Shown one piece after another: positions 47,124 to 58,589 of a DNA stretch of 64,000 bases. The DNA lies in NCBI GenBank assembly GCA_035578905.1, contig JAQJVL010000199.1, positions 1,364,001 to 1,428,000 of the forward strand, written 5' to 3'. Numbering within the stretch: position 1 is the stretch's first letter; every line of letters starts with the position of its first letter. The notes beneath the pieces were generated by a model that searched no databases, was not told where the DNA came from, and was given only the letters and a program-made list of their open reading frames with translations. The position numbers and the translations under genes are program-made. The DNA is from Stictocephala bisonia (Eukaryota; Arthropoda; Insecta; Hemiptera; Membracidae).

Positions 47124-48094
47124 GTATTCCTAAATGTACAACCAAAAGTAGAAGAACCAAGTATGGAGGAAGTAAAAAGAGTAATAAAAGAGATGAAAAG
47201 TAACAAAACACCTGGCGCAGATGGTATCAGTGCCGAAATGATAAAGGCAGGAGGTAAATATTTCATTACGCAAATCCATAAGCTATTATTACAAATCTGG
47301 AAAGAAGAATACGTACCGAAGGAATGGGAAGAAGCAATAATAATACCACTTCATAAGAAAGGCGACAAAACAGAACCCAGAAAACTACAGAGGAATATCT
47401 CTTTTAAACACTACCTACAAAATCTTCTCCAAAATTGTACTTAGAAGACTAGAGACCTACACCAATGAAATTATAGAAGAACACCAAGCTGGATTCATAA
47501 AAAGCAGATCGACCACAGACCAAATTTTCATTCTTAAACAAGCCATTTCAAAATTCTGGGAGTTTAACAAACATTTTTTTGGAATTTTTATCAATTTCAG
47601 CAAAGCCTATGACAGTTTGTGTAGAGAAAAGATATGGGAAAAAATGGAAGGTTTCGGAATTCCAAGGAAAATCATAAATTTAGCAAGGCTTAGTGTAAAT
47701 AACAGCAGATGTAGAGTAAAAGTGGAAAACGACTACACCACAACCTTTGAAGTTAAGACAGGAGTGAGACAAGGTGATGGCTTGTCCCCTATTCTTTTTA
47801 ATATCGCATTGGAAGGAGCATTAAAAGAAGTAAAGAAAACTAATATAGGGATAGAAATAGGGGATAAAATATCAGCTCTGGCCTTTGCAGATGACGTAGT
47901 TTTGTTGGCAGAAAGCAAAGAAGATCTGAAAATTATAACTGAAATTTTAATTAAAGAAACCAAAGAAGTTGGACTTAAAGTTAGCAATGAAAAAACTAAA
48001 TTTATGTATTTTGGCCGAAATCCTGACAACACACAAAATTTTACAGTAGAAGGAAACAATTTTGAAAGAGTAGATGAATTCAAATACCTTGGTA
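47124..48094 (+). pseudogene. LINE A: reverse transcriptase domain
   Basis: Continues LINE A: KSNKTPGADGISAEMI and PKEWEEAIIIPLHKKGD, a frameshift near 47380, then RGISLLNTTYKIFSKIVL, EEHQAGFIKSRSTTDQIF, FINFSKAYDSL, GVRQGDGLSPILFNIALEG, the catalytic FADDVVLLAESKEDL, and FKYLG, where the Tc1-like element interrupts it. RT motifs are in the correct order, so only the shift and the insertion break this domain. Confidence 0.88.
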
Positions 48095-49691
48095 TAGTAC
48101 GCGCGCTGAAGGTCCGGCCTCCTGGCTGGCCTACTAGTCATATAAAAACATTGACTCTGAGCGAGGCGGTCACAGACAGATCGTAAAGTGTGATTGTTTA
48201 CGTGTTTATGAAGTATTTGTATTTTGATATTTCTTATAATTAGACCATTATTTAAAATAAAAACATCAAATAGGTTGAGTTTGAAAGTTAACAAATTAAA
48301 ACGTATATCAATAACAACAATTAAATATATCATACAAAATTATAAATCAGTTAATAATTTTAATTGAAATTAAGTAACTAAAAAATATATACTTCTTACT
48401 CTCACTAACAAATATATTTCTGTGATTTCCCGAACCGTTAAAATACATATCATTTTTATTTAAATTGGCTTAAAATAAAAATGACGAGTTGGGAGTGACT
48501 CGTCAGTTTTATAAAACTCATGGACGGTTCTTCTAACGACACATTTGTCGAAATCGTCTAGTTCTGTCGCTGTTCTTTTTCTCTTGTATTTTTTTGTGTT
48601 GTGAACGAACGCTCTCTTTCCGCTGAAGTGTCCAATAAACACTTTTCACGCCAAATTTCCTTTATAAAAGTTTTTGAAACGCCACATGCAACTGCAGTTC
48701 GTTCTAATGATTTTTACGGGGATTCGTTGTTCATCTCTTAATTTGGCCTCATTCGCCAAGAACTCACTTACTTTCCAAATAATTTCCCTACCCTGACTTC
48801 TAGTAGTTTTTTCCTTGAGCTATTTTAGGAATAAAGCGAGCCATAGTTGAGGCAGGAACCACTAAAGGAATAAACTATTTAGGATTTACGTTCACTAATT
48901 TTACAACTTTAATTGTCTGCAGAGGCTGTCGGCCATGTTGGATTTAATCTCATTAGAACGATGTTTTTTCGAACCGGACAAATGATCACGCTTGTGCAAA
49001 TTTAACAATTATTTTTAAACGGTCTTTCCCAAACAAATTGTATTTGATCAAGAGTGAAATTACTCGTTGAACTGCTTTGTGGATTTATAATTAGTGTAAT
49101 AGAATAAATATAAAAATTATTTAGTTTGAAGATTTTATTTTTCCTATTTTTCAAAACTAGGCATATGTAGGCCTATTCATAATATCAAAACCAAACCCAA
49201 TGCGCAATATGATAGCATTTTAAATGGCAACCCATACACAACTTTTGGTAAATAAATAATGATAAAAATATGGATTCAAAATAACGTTGTTTTTATGATA
49301 ATTAAACCAGTATGGTCGACAGACTCTGCAGACTCTTAACACACTTAAGGAACACAAAAAAATACAAACTGACTTATTACACTATAGTAGTTAGATAAAA
49401 AGAAACATATAACCAACTAAATAATTGTTTATCGTACACTTGAGTAAAAATTCTTAACACGCTAAACCACAAGCCAATATATCGCACGCAGTCTGGAAAC
49501 GTACTGAATGTGCATCCGTCGGTAACAATTAACGTAACTTATTTTAGAAGCAAGCATGGAAAAGAATCCTAGTGTGGGAAAGTCTGACACTAGCGAATGT
49601 TTCCAGGACTGCAGGCATATTGGGCCCTCCACCCGTCTCCTCCCTATCACCGCCCGGCGGGCTCGAGGCCGGACCTTCGCCGCGCGGTCTA
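48095..49691 (-). mobile_element. Internally deleted Tc1/mariner-like element nested in LINE A
   Basis: Terminal inverted repeats: left TAGTACGCGCGCTGAAGGTC, right end inverse TAGACCGCGCGGCGAAGGTC, continuing CGGCCTC. Flanked by TA (48093-48094, 49692-49693). Excising the element with one TA restores the LINE A frame as Leu-Gly-Thr-Ile-Ile-Ser. The GC-rich ends contrast with the AT-rich centre. Only an N-terminal transposase remnant remains. Confidence 0.88.
48461..48844 (-). pseudogene. Remnant of Tc1/mariner-like transposase N-terminus
   Basis: On the minus strand from about 48844: MARFIPKIAQG, then in other frames SQGREIIWKVSEFLANEAK and KRKRTATELDDFDKCVVRRT with VHEFYKTDESLPT. This is the DNA-binding N-terminus common in hemipteran Tc1-like transposases. 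The DDE catalytic domain is absent, hence the internal-deletion call. Several stops and shifts. Confidence 0.7.
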
Positions 49692-49693
49692 TA

Positions 49694-50279
49694 CAATAAT
49701 TAGCTCTAACAACAGTGAACACACAGAAATTCAAAGTAGAATAAACTCAGCTAACAGAAGCATGTTTGCTCTAAATAAACTTATGTCATCAAAACTTTTA
49801 TCTTACCATACAAAAATTAAAATTTACAAAACAATAATCAGACCAGTAATTCTCTACGGAGCTGAGTCATGGATTATTGACAAAAACACAGAAAAAAAGC
49901 TGATCACTTTTGAGAACAAAGTACTCAGAAAAATCTTTGGACTCACAATAGAAAACGGAGTATGGAGGCTGAAGCACAACAGATAAATTAGAGATCTATT
50001 CAAAGAACCAGACATTATAGCAGTAGCCAAGTGCGACGTTTGCGGTGGGCGGGGCACGTAATGAGAAGAAATAATAATACTATGATAAAACAAGTGTGGA
50101 AAGAAAACCCTGACGGTAGAAGGTCCCCTGGACGTCCTAAGAAAAGATGGAAGGATCAAGTGGTCATCGACATGAATAAATTAAGGGTCAATGAAGAAGA
50201 TGCAGAGGATCGTGAGAAGTGGAGGCAAATTGTTGGTGAGGCCAAATACCACCTTGGGTATCAGTGGCCATGGGAGTAA
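49694..50279 (+). pseudogene. LINE A: C-terminal region
   Basis: The same frame as the RT domain once the insertion is removed: RINSANRSMFALNKLMSSK, YKTIIRPVILYGAESW, LRKIFGLTIENGVW. A stop at about 49984 (TAA) and a frameshift near 50030 precede RRLRWAGHVMRR and GRRSPGRPKKRWKDQV, then the natural end at 50279. Confidence 0.85.
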
Positions 50280-50304
50280 GAGTAAGTAAGTAAATATATA
50301 GAAA

Positions 50305-50549
50305 CACTATTGTACATAAATGCATTGTTGTGAGAAAATTTGAAGTGAAACCATTTATTATTTTTCAAGTTTTATGTACACAAACAAACGGAACTTTGAT
50401 TTTTTATATACAGATTAAATATGAATTTTTAACCTCAATAAAAGACCTCAAAAGCAAATGTTCATAGCAATCACAAATTTAATCTCATAATACTATTTTA
50501 ATTAAATGCTTTACTCTTGGTTCATGGAATAATATGACCAAACAATTCT
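50305..50549. other. AT-rich stretch without gene
   Basis: Nothing recognised after the LINE A target duplication. Confidence 0.4.
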
Positions 50550-51240
50550 TTATAACTAGGGGATACCCCTGCATGCTTCATGTACCAAATCTGTCACTTA
50601 CTGCGCTCGTTATTCCTTGACCTTTGGCCTGTAACTTCTGACTACAAATAATGGTAGGTTAACTGTATAGCGTAAAATCACAATATTAATATTTATTTAC
50701 AGTATCTCGCATTACTTGTGTTGCTACCCAATATATTGGGATAAACACCCAATGGTATTACATAGCTTATTTCAAAAGTGTTCATTTCATTTGTTTAACA
50801 GCTGAAGATTAATAAAATAAATAAAATAACTCCAATAGACTACCATTGAACCTTCAAGTCCAGTAGAGCCCTACAACTAAATTTGAATAAAACCTTGCTT
50901 ATACAACCTTCCCTGGTTTAACATTATGAAAGATCTAACCTCCTCAATATTACAAACACCATTGTTTACATTCCAACAGGTGTTAAAACGTTTTGGAAAT
51001 CATTGTTTACATTTGAACAGCTGATACTTTTCAATTCATTTAAATCTCTCTTCATGTTATTCTTATCCACAAAAAACGTACTTGAGGCCTTCCCATACCC
51101 TACATGGTGAAAATATTTAAGAATTAAGGCCTTATTGCAAAACTATGAACAAAGGCAACTTTGTCTAAACCTTAACTGTTTAAATTGGTCAAGAAATAAG
51201 GGAGGAATTGTGTTGACAAAAAAGGGCTTAACATATTAAA
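50550..51240 (+). repeat. Dispersed repeat DR2, direct copy
   Basis: Begins ACTAGGGGATACCCCTGCAT and follows the same order as the reverse complement of 12077-12845, through TTTAACAGCTGAAGATTAAT, CATTTGAACAGCTG and AAGGCCTTATTGCAAAACTA. Confidence 0.65.
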
Positions 51241-52556
51241 TATAGGGAATTTCTCAGAATATAAGGAGCACAAATAAACAATAACACTCTCTATGCTGCT
51301 GTTTATTTTTCATGACATTTAAATAACGTGCAACCAAAAGCAACAATTCACATCGGAGACATTGATCAAAGTTCTAAAGGCTAACTCCCTTACAATAACA
51401 ACAAACCTCTTAAATAACACCTCTATAATTCTCTCCAAGACACACTGTAATAACGATTGCCTGCAATGATCCCAACATGGTATTAAGAAAGAATTACATA
51501 AACTAGGAACTATAACTAAAACTAAACAAAATTTATATAAAAACAACATAAACTCAATATATTAATATAATTTTTATATATTATTATATAAACACAATAT
51601 TCAAATAGTACAGACATAGATAGATACTTGATAAAATTAACAAGAGCTCAATAAACATTCCGAATGAAATAACTTAAAACTAATTAACATGTTCTTCTAC
51701 ACTTATAAAAACCATATAATACAATTAATTGCATTGCAAATGTTTGCCTATTCTATAAACAATAAGAATACTTAACAGTTTACTACAAGATCAAACACGT
51801 GAAGTGGAATGGAAAGTTACAATAAGAATTATTAAATTAACTTTAATAATTTGAATTTCAATGTTTCCTACACACATTATTACTTAAAACTAAGTACAAA
51901 ATTCAAGGAAGATTTACTAATAACATTGTTTTGATTATGGTATAAGGACGAATTAGTATTTCATAAGAAACCTTTTATTTATTACCTTTATTAATTAAAA
52001 AGCTAATTTGTTATAACATACAATTTTACAGAGTAAATTTAAGCAACCGATATAACTAACACAATATTTTGAAATACTTCAACATTCACTGGTAATAATC
52101 CACTATGCTTAGATGACAATTAGACATCCATAAACAATACACTAAAAATGCATCAACTGAGAATATCATTTATAACTATCATATGTATAATATAACTACC
52201 ACTTAAACTAATATAAGTCTTTTAAGGTAATATTCAATATGAAAATATTTTTATAATAAATATTACACATTTTTCATATTTTTATTTTCTTTTTCAGCAG
52301 TTGTTTTTATTTTAAGTAATTGTTGTATTTTAGAGTATATTAACTATTGAAAAAAAGTATATTTATCACAGATTACACAATTTGAAGTCAGTCCAAGTGA
52401 AATCAAGTAATTTTTATATACGTTAAATGACATTTTACAGAGTAAACTTTTACGTCTACCTGATATTTTCATGCATTCTCTTAGCCTCTAAGTGTTTCTT
52501 ACAACATGCTATTTGTCATAACAAATTGTTTATCGGCCAATTGTAATGCATTATAC
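51241..52556. other. AT-rich stretch without gene
   Basis: The minus-strand open frame at 51319-51549 has no recognisable motif. No repeats recognised. Confidence 0.45.
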
Positions 52557-52861
52557 CATCGACTACAGAAACAAGAAGACTGCCCACTCTTATGGGTCCC
52601 ATGAAGCCGGGTTTTCTGTTCGGTGAAATTGGTTCTGTCAGGTTTTCCATTGGTAGCACCAGTGGTCTCTGTCTCTCTCTATTCATTCCTCTCTCTGTCT
52701 CTCTCAGCACACGCTGAAGTGATTAATATCTAAGAAAATAATAGTAAACCAGATACTCGTCCGAGCGCATAGTTGAAACAAATATCCGTTCCATACCAGC
52801 ACATGCGCACATCTACAGAAAATGCATTGGTTTGGATAGTCTTTTGTTTCTATAGTCAATG
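52557..52861. mobile_element. MITE family M1, full copy 1
   Basis: Ends CATCGACTACAGAAACAAGA and TCTTTTGTTTCTATAGTCAATG form about 25-bp terminal inverted repeats. The interior contains a CT-rich tract, AGCACACGCTGAAGTG and GTCCGAGCGCATAGTTGAA. Non-coding. Target duplication unclear. Confidence 0.8.
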
Positions 52862-53485
52862 ATTGTGCTGAATTGAATTCCCTTCCAGTTTTTACTTCAA
52901 TGTGCGCGCTGGGCCTATTATGTAGGCCTAATTAACAATCTGTAGATAACATAGTATTTAAGGGCTGATGTCATTATTCACCATCTATTTTAACCAATTT
53001 GGAATTAATTCCCGTTACACTGTTAATTGTGAATATTATATAAAGCAAAAGCGCTAAACTATACACGTGAATACATTAATAATTATGTATACATTAATCA
53101 TAAAAAATCAGCTCCATGACAAAACAAAAATTAACTATGCACCAAAATAAATAATTAAAGTATAAAGTAATTCTTACTCTCATGTGGTCAGAATTGTTCG
53201 TTTTCTGTTGAGTCAAATTAATTTACCATCAACTCATTTTATTTTAGTCTTTTTATGCCATTGGAATTTTTTATACTAGTATCATTGTCAAGGGACAACG
53301 GTTCAAACCCCTTTGGCAAATTATTACTTGCTATTCAAGGGTTATTCTTTGACTCCTGATAACAATGTTAAGTGTTAGAGAGGGTTTCTTGGTCCTAACT
53401 TAGCCTGGTAAAATAACAACCTCTTTTAACTTTTGGAACGATGCCAGTAGTGTTGGAACATATGAGTTTTAATGCAATTTGTGTG
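52862..53485. other. AT-rich stretch without gene
   Basis: Nothing recognised. Confidence 0.4.
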
Positions 53486-53522
53486 TTGTGTTTACCCTAA
53501 CATCAAGTTAGGGTAAACACAA
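53486..53522. repeat. Perfect 16-bp hairpin next to DR1
   Basis: TTGTGTTTACCCTAAC, loop ATCAA, then its exact inverse. It adjoins the DR1 copy that begins at 53522. Confidence 0.85.
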
Positions 53523-53640
53523 TGAATGAGTTTGAGTGTAGATGAACGAGTGTAGTCATTGTTACTAAGGTCGGCTGATCCTTAAAACGAGCCTAAAAAC
53601 ACGGGCAACTAGGGTACCTCCAACTCATCATGATTTCCAG
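53522..53640 (-). repeat. Dispersed repeat DR1, inverted fragment
   Basis: GTGTAGATGAACGAGTGTAG, TCATTGTTACTAAGGTCG, then GGGCAACTAGGGTACCT correspond in reverse to the DR1 tail at 9890-10000. Confidence 0.55.
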
Positions 53641-54400
53641 CAGATTGATAAGTCTCTGATCTAGTCAACATCTAAAACAATCAACAAATACATCCTGTAC
53701 TTCTCCCAATGGTCAAACATAAGTGGATGTGGTCTTAGTATTGACAGGACTAAGAACAGATTCTATCACCCACAACACTTAGCACACAAACAGACTAATT
53801 AAGGCATTACATCACAGTGCCAGTATAAATACATTTCAGTAAATAAATCCTATTTATTCAACAAACAACACGATAAACATAAACCAGTAATTTACGCAAT
53901 TACATTGTAGGTGACGTCATTAAAAACCAGTCAGTTTTTGTAAAACCATTTAACTGACACTTGGAGAGTTAAATATATAGCTGGGTGTATGATGAAACAC
54001 TTAAGTAAGTTGAAGAATTTGAGTCCACTTGCATCTGTGTGGTACAGTAGTTAGCTGACAGTTCATAGTAAATATGCTGCTGCTTCAATCATCAACATTT
54101 AGGGTGTAATTCACACTATACTTACGAAATATTAACTTTATCCCATGTACCTCCTGCTTGCAGCTCAAGTTACTGGACTCTGCTCACATAGCAATTGAGG
54201 ATGATTTATGCTTAAACTAAAAACTGTAAATATTGTAAAAATACAAAAAGTATAAAAAATATAGAACAAAATTATTTTTCAAAAAATATATAGCTCGAAA
54301 GTAATTTCCCAAAAAAGATAGTGGCTGAAGGAGGTGACAACTAACCCAAAAAGCTATCCAGACCCATGAAAACCTACAGCAGCAGTTCCCCTGCACAACT
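53641..54400 (-). other. Probable 3' UTR and downstream region of the CrebA gene
   Basis: Follows the stop codon of the bZIP gene on the minus strand. A possible polyadenylation signal (AATAAA on the minus strand) lies at 53853-53858. No other feature. Confidence 0.4.
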
Positions 54401-54750
54401 TCACTCCGGGAGCTCCACAATAAACTTTCTTTCCTCGGGAGGAAGTCTAGTCTTATTGTGGAGAGCCCCTACAGTTTTATCAGATCTTTCTGTGCGAGGT
54501 ATTTTAGGGGGTGGCCAGTTGTCATCGATGTCAGGGACAATGTAAGTCTTGGCCCTCTTCCTTCCGACTGTGTACGCTTGGGAGTAATCGTGGTCGTCTT
54601 GCTGATGTTTGTTGAACAGCAACAACTCCTCCAAGTCTGTCATTAATTTCTTATTGTCTACCTCTTCACCCCCAATAATGTTCTGTTCTAAGATGTTTTC
54701 TACAGGAGTTTGATCCGCTGGTTTTGTAAATAACAAAGCCCTTGAACGAC
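54401..54750 (-). CDS. CrebA: CREB3-family bZIP factor, last exon
   Basis: Acceptor ...GTTACAG|GT at 54751. The first two bases complete a split Gly codon from exon 56371-56633, giving ...PLAG-RSRALLFTK. It encodes about 115 residues and ends at TGA 54401-54403. RSRALLF after the membrane segment contains an RxxL, the minimal site-1-protease pattern, and would lie on the lumenal side. The rest is acidic then proline/basic (VENILEQN, VGRKRAKTYIVPDIDDNWPP, RLPPEERKFIVELPE). In CREB3 relatives this C-terminal part sits in the ER lumen and is removed when the factor is released. The join is in phase and the stop is clean, so this is an intact terminal exon. Confidence 0.85.
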
Positions 54751-55501
54751 CTGTAACAGTAGCAAATAAACATTCAGTTTTCTAAAAAACAGAATTTACA
54801 ATATCACGATGTACATAAATTCAAATCTCCATGAAAACTGTCGGCTGTTTTCACAGTAATTTCTACATAACATAAACTACCAATACATTTTATACAAAAT
54901 CTTTAGCACTGCTATACCGATAGTGTATTGGAAATTGTTGACTTTTATAAATACTTTGGAGATTAGGGAAAAAATTTGTAGGTCTGTAAAACGTACATTT
55001 AAATTGCTAGGTCTGTAAAACGTACATTTAAATTTTTCCTGATGGCTTAAAAAACTGCACATCCGCAAAATATGTGTTTTCATAAGGTTTACTTAAAAAT
55101 ATATAACTACAACTACCGTGCACATATCTATGAATTTAAGATTAAATTGTTTGCAAGAAAATTACCTTTGATTTTCATCAATGTAAAAGACAGTTTGGAA
55201 AAAAGTTCTTTTTCTACCTTCAAGAAACATAGCAAAATCTAAAACTAATAACAATAAATTATGTTCTACAAATCACTTATAAAAGTAAAAATTTGACTGT
55301 GTTTGGGGAAACTGCGAAACAATCAAAATCATACCTAAACACATTTTCCATCTAAATCACAAAAAAAATTTAAAATTCATACAAAGGAATTTAATATGTT
55401 GTTCTCCTACACCCAAACAAGGGATAGATGAATGAGTTTAAACCTTCTTCACTCATCAATCCTACTCCACAAATAGCTCATCCTCTGTGTATGTGTTTAG
55501 T
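54751..55501 (-). other. CrebA intron, first part
   Basis: AT-rich intron. It contains a 29-bp tandem duplication at 54979-55035 (TAGGTCTGTAAAACGTACAT...). No exon-like signal. Confidence 0.6.
54979..55035. repeat. Tandem duplication of about 29 bp
   Basis: Two adjacent copies of the unit starting TAGGTCTGTAAAACGTACAT. Confidence 0.85.
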
Positions 55502-55744
55502 CATTGACTATAGAAACAAGAAGATTGATCTTATGGGTCCAGTAAGCTGGGTTTTCTGTTGGGAGAAATTAGTTCTGTTAGGTGTCATAAGTAACGCCAG
55601 GGGTCTCCCTCTCTCTATCTCTCTCCCAAGCACGTGCTAAAAGTGACTAATGGCTGAGTTAATAGTACGCCAAATAGCCGTCCAAGTGCTTAGTTGAAAT
55701 AAAATGCATTGGTTGGAGCAGTCTGTTTGTTGCTACAGTCAATG
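55502..55744. mobile_element. MITE family M1, copy 2, in a CrebA intron
   Basis: Inverted ends CATTGACTATAGAAACAAGA and GTCTGTTTGTTGCTACAGTCAATG, with the same interior order as 52557-52861 but shorter. It lies wholly within the intron between exons 54401-54750 and 56371-56633. Confidence 0.8.
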
Positions 55745-56370
55745 GTGTAATCTTATGGTATATGTAAATAAAGTTTGATTATTTCACATCTCTTCTTCTG
55801 AATTATCTTTAGTATAGGCTAAATGTTCTCACAGACCTAACCTGTTACCACATCAAGCCTAGATTCACAGTTAAAGGTACATTTAACTTAAAATTTTAAT
55901 GATTATAGTATTTTAGTTTGTTTCAGAAAAATTCTCAAATGTTATAAATTACGTTAAAATAAAATAAAATACCAACAGAAACTAAATGCTTTTTCTACAT
56001 TTAGAAGAAAATATTTAAATATTGCATAAGTCAGTGTGTCATATGAGAAGAAAAAAATATTTTCATACGTTTGCTGTAAATATGTAAGCAATTCATTTTC
56101 TTTTGGTAAGCATACAAACAAAAACATGGCGTGAAATGAAAAGAGATTGTGCGAACTAAAAATGCAGGGCAAGACTTACTTGGTGTAAATGACACCATAT
56201 TGTAATTTCTCAATGTGATAGCAATAACAACGAGAAAAACAAAAATAAAAGACCTAATCTACAAACTGGAGCTCCCAAAAAAAACAGAGAAAAAACAGTC
56301 TGCTAATGTTTATATTATTTTTAAATGCCTTAAGTCACCGATAGATTAGTATCAATGATATAAAACCAAC
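55745..56370 (-). other. CrebA intron, second part
   Basis: AT-rich, no coding signal. Short open frames at 55954-56213 are not supported. Confidence 0.6.
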
Positions 56371-56633
56371 CAGCAAGTGGAACAGACTTAGAGTCTGGGA
56401 TCTGCAGGTCTTGTTGAGAAGCTGGTCTGGAGGAACGCAGATTAGGCGCCATCACCAGTGCCAAGCTTAACACTAGCACCATAAGACAGGTGGCCGGCTG
56501 CGTAGTTTGTGCTGTCCCACGTACCACTGCAGCCTGTAGCCGCTTCAACTGCGCACTCAATGACTGATTCTGAGTTTGCAGTGCCTTCAGTCTCTTGAGT
56601 AAAGTCAAATTCTCCTCTGTGCATTGTTTAACC
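56371..56633 (-). CDS. CrebA: CREB3-family bZIP factor, leucine zipper and transmembrane exon
   Basis: Acceptor CTTTAG|G at 56634; donor GCTG|GTTGGT at 56370-56369. The first base completes Arg split with the upstream exon (LED-R-VKQCTEEN). It encodes the leucine zipper (LTLLKRL, KALQTQN, QSLSAQL, KRLQAAV heptads), a short TAQTTQ linker, then a hydrophobic segment CLMVLVLSLALVMAP of about 15 residues. The order zipper-linker-membrane segment is specific to the CREB3/OASIS family of ER-anchored factors, which are cut by Golgi proteases to enter the nucleus. Both splice phases agree with the neighbouring exons. Confidence 0.88.
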
Positions 56634-57805
56634 CTAAAGAAAGTAATTGATATCTGTAATAGGATGGATAAATGTGATCTGGATCATATTTACATACATA
56701 ACAATTATAAGAAACTGCTCCCTGTTGAAATAACCTAGCTTAAGTATAATTCAGAACCGAATGCAGCGATGAATATTCTTGTTAATACACTAAAACTTTT
56801 CAGATCAGCCTATAATACAAAGGGTAACCCAGAAATACCAAACTACTTTGAAAATGTATGCAGACCTTCAGGGAAATGGCTTTATTTGAAACGTCTCAAA
56901 CCAATGTGATATCCATCATAGTTTCCTTAAAAGTTTACTAAACCCACTACAGTTAGTAACTATGTTTTAACAGACATGGAAAAAGACTTTGTCCTGCGAT
57001 CAATGATTGTATTTCAGTTGAAATTGTCATATTATCGATACATTTTGCCACTTTCAACTGCTGTAGACCACTACAACTTTATACTATGTTAAAGTTTAAA
57101 CAACAAATTACAGAAAAAAAAATGTTATTATGATCACATAGTTGATGTGTCAAGGTTGAAGATATAGATCTAATAATTGGATATTAAATAAACTGATAAA
57201 GACATGAGCTAAATACTGAGAAGGGCATCCGATTGCCTTGCTGCTTATCTCCAAATGATAGGTTGTTTAAATTCATCATTGCGATGTGATTGTTTGCTTT
57301 CGTGCATGTGTTTTGTATACAAACTTTAATTTAGGAATAAATTTAAAATATGAGTTTGATGTATAATGGATTATAAAAACGTGCCAACTTTAACCTCTCA
57401 ATTGCTGTAAACGACTATTTAGTCATGTTCGGTTGGTGTGTGTACAATGATACCCACGAGTTGTTCAGCACTCACTACGCAGTGTGCTGCTAGTAACTGA
57501 AGTCTGTATTGATTATTTCTTTGCAATAAACGCTCACGACATAAGTGAGAGATTTAGTTAACAACTAGGCTTGTTTATTGTATTAACAGAATGGTTTCCA
57601 TTTCATTTTACAACTGTTGTCTACTTGAGTACAGCATCTGATAGTGGATTTTTGGCACTTGTTATGGAATAGGAGATAGACGAGTTATTTGGCAAAAATG
57701 ATGATTTGTGTGGCTTATTTCCTGAAAACAGTGACTGTAATGATCCTGTGTATAATCAGAATGAATAAAATGATTGTTAAAGCACTAGTGAGGGCAGTAA
57801 TCTAC
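56634..57805 (-). other. CrebA intron between zipper and basic-region exons, part 1
   Basis: AT-rich, no coding signal recognised. Confidence 0.6.
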
Positions 57806-58004
57806 AGAAATAATACTGGTTAAATTACCTTTTTTCCTGTCAACAGTTCTTCAAACACAATCTGCTATGTACATTTCGAAGCATAGAGCTTCATCGTCCA
57901 TATAATATACGGATGATGAAGCTCTATGCTTCGAAATGTACATAGCAGATTGTGTTTGAAGAACTGTTGACAGGAAAAAAGGAAATTTAACCAGTATTAT
58001 TTCT
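57806..58004. repeat. 199-bp near-perfect palindrome (94-bp arms) in a CrebA intron
   Basis: Arms 57806-57899 and 57911-58004 are inverse to each other with about two mismatches (one would be a G-U pair as RNA) around an 11-nt AT loop. The arms begin AGAAATAATACTGGTTAAAT. No target duplication is clear. Confidence 0.9.
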
Positions 58005-58589
58005 ATGATATAACAGTTCTGGAGGCTAATAAAACAAAATGAATAAGTAATCTACAACCTACGCCAGCCAAACAAAGACTTAAAAAACAAGAAAAGGGTT
58101 GGCTGAGATTAAAAACAAAAACGCTTGGTAGGGTAATTTATATCTGGACTAATGACTCTTTTAATCAAATGGTATTTTTGTAAAAACCATAGCAAAGTTT
58201 GAAAAACTCAACACAGCCGGACAGACAAGCGCTATTTACCGAGCAGTTGAGAGTTAAAGGATCAATGCAGTGTTTTATCTGTCTCTTTCTAAGAGGGTTA
58301 GGCGAAAATGTACAAACAATGGAATGAATAAAACATATGTCAATATACATAATAATGGATGTTCTATTGATGATCAAGAATGAAAACTAATGTAATACAG
58401 TTGCCAACTTCTGTTATTTTCATTTAGCTTAAATGTGTTACTAGGGTTAAATGGTTCCCATTTTTTTCTAAATAAAAACTTAAAAAGTCTGAAATTTAAT
58501 AATTTTTCTTATTTAAATTATTATTGAATTAATACAAATCCATTAATCAAAACCAAGGAATGAGGATAAAAAAGGAATTGGTTAAATAC
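58005..58589 (-). other. CrebA intron between zipper and basic-region exons, part 2
   Basis: AT-rich. No feature except the donor at 58589-58588. Confidence 0.6.

Larger units (their letters stand above)
44547..50290 (+). mobile_element. RTE-clade LINE (A), 5'-truncated, carrying two nested insertions
   Basis: Encodes an APE-type endonuclease and reverse transcriptase of RTE type. Starts inside the endonuclease and ends in a short GTAAGTAAGTAA tail. Flanking TAAATATATAGAAA at 44533-44546 and 50291-50304 fits a 14-bp target duplication, although the sequence is AT-rich. It is interrupted at 45750-47111 by another LINE and at 48095-49691 by a Tc1-like element. Without these it measures about 2.8 kb. 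Confidence 0.88.

Noticed and set aside
46173..47266. Several minus-strand open frames of 120-140 codons
   Set aside because: Antisense shadows of the LINE B reverse transcriptase.
56442..56624. 60-codon minus-strand frame overlapping the zipper exon
   Set aside because: A shadow frame; the splice phases on both sides select the other frame.
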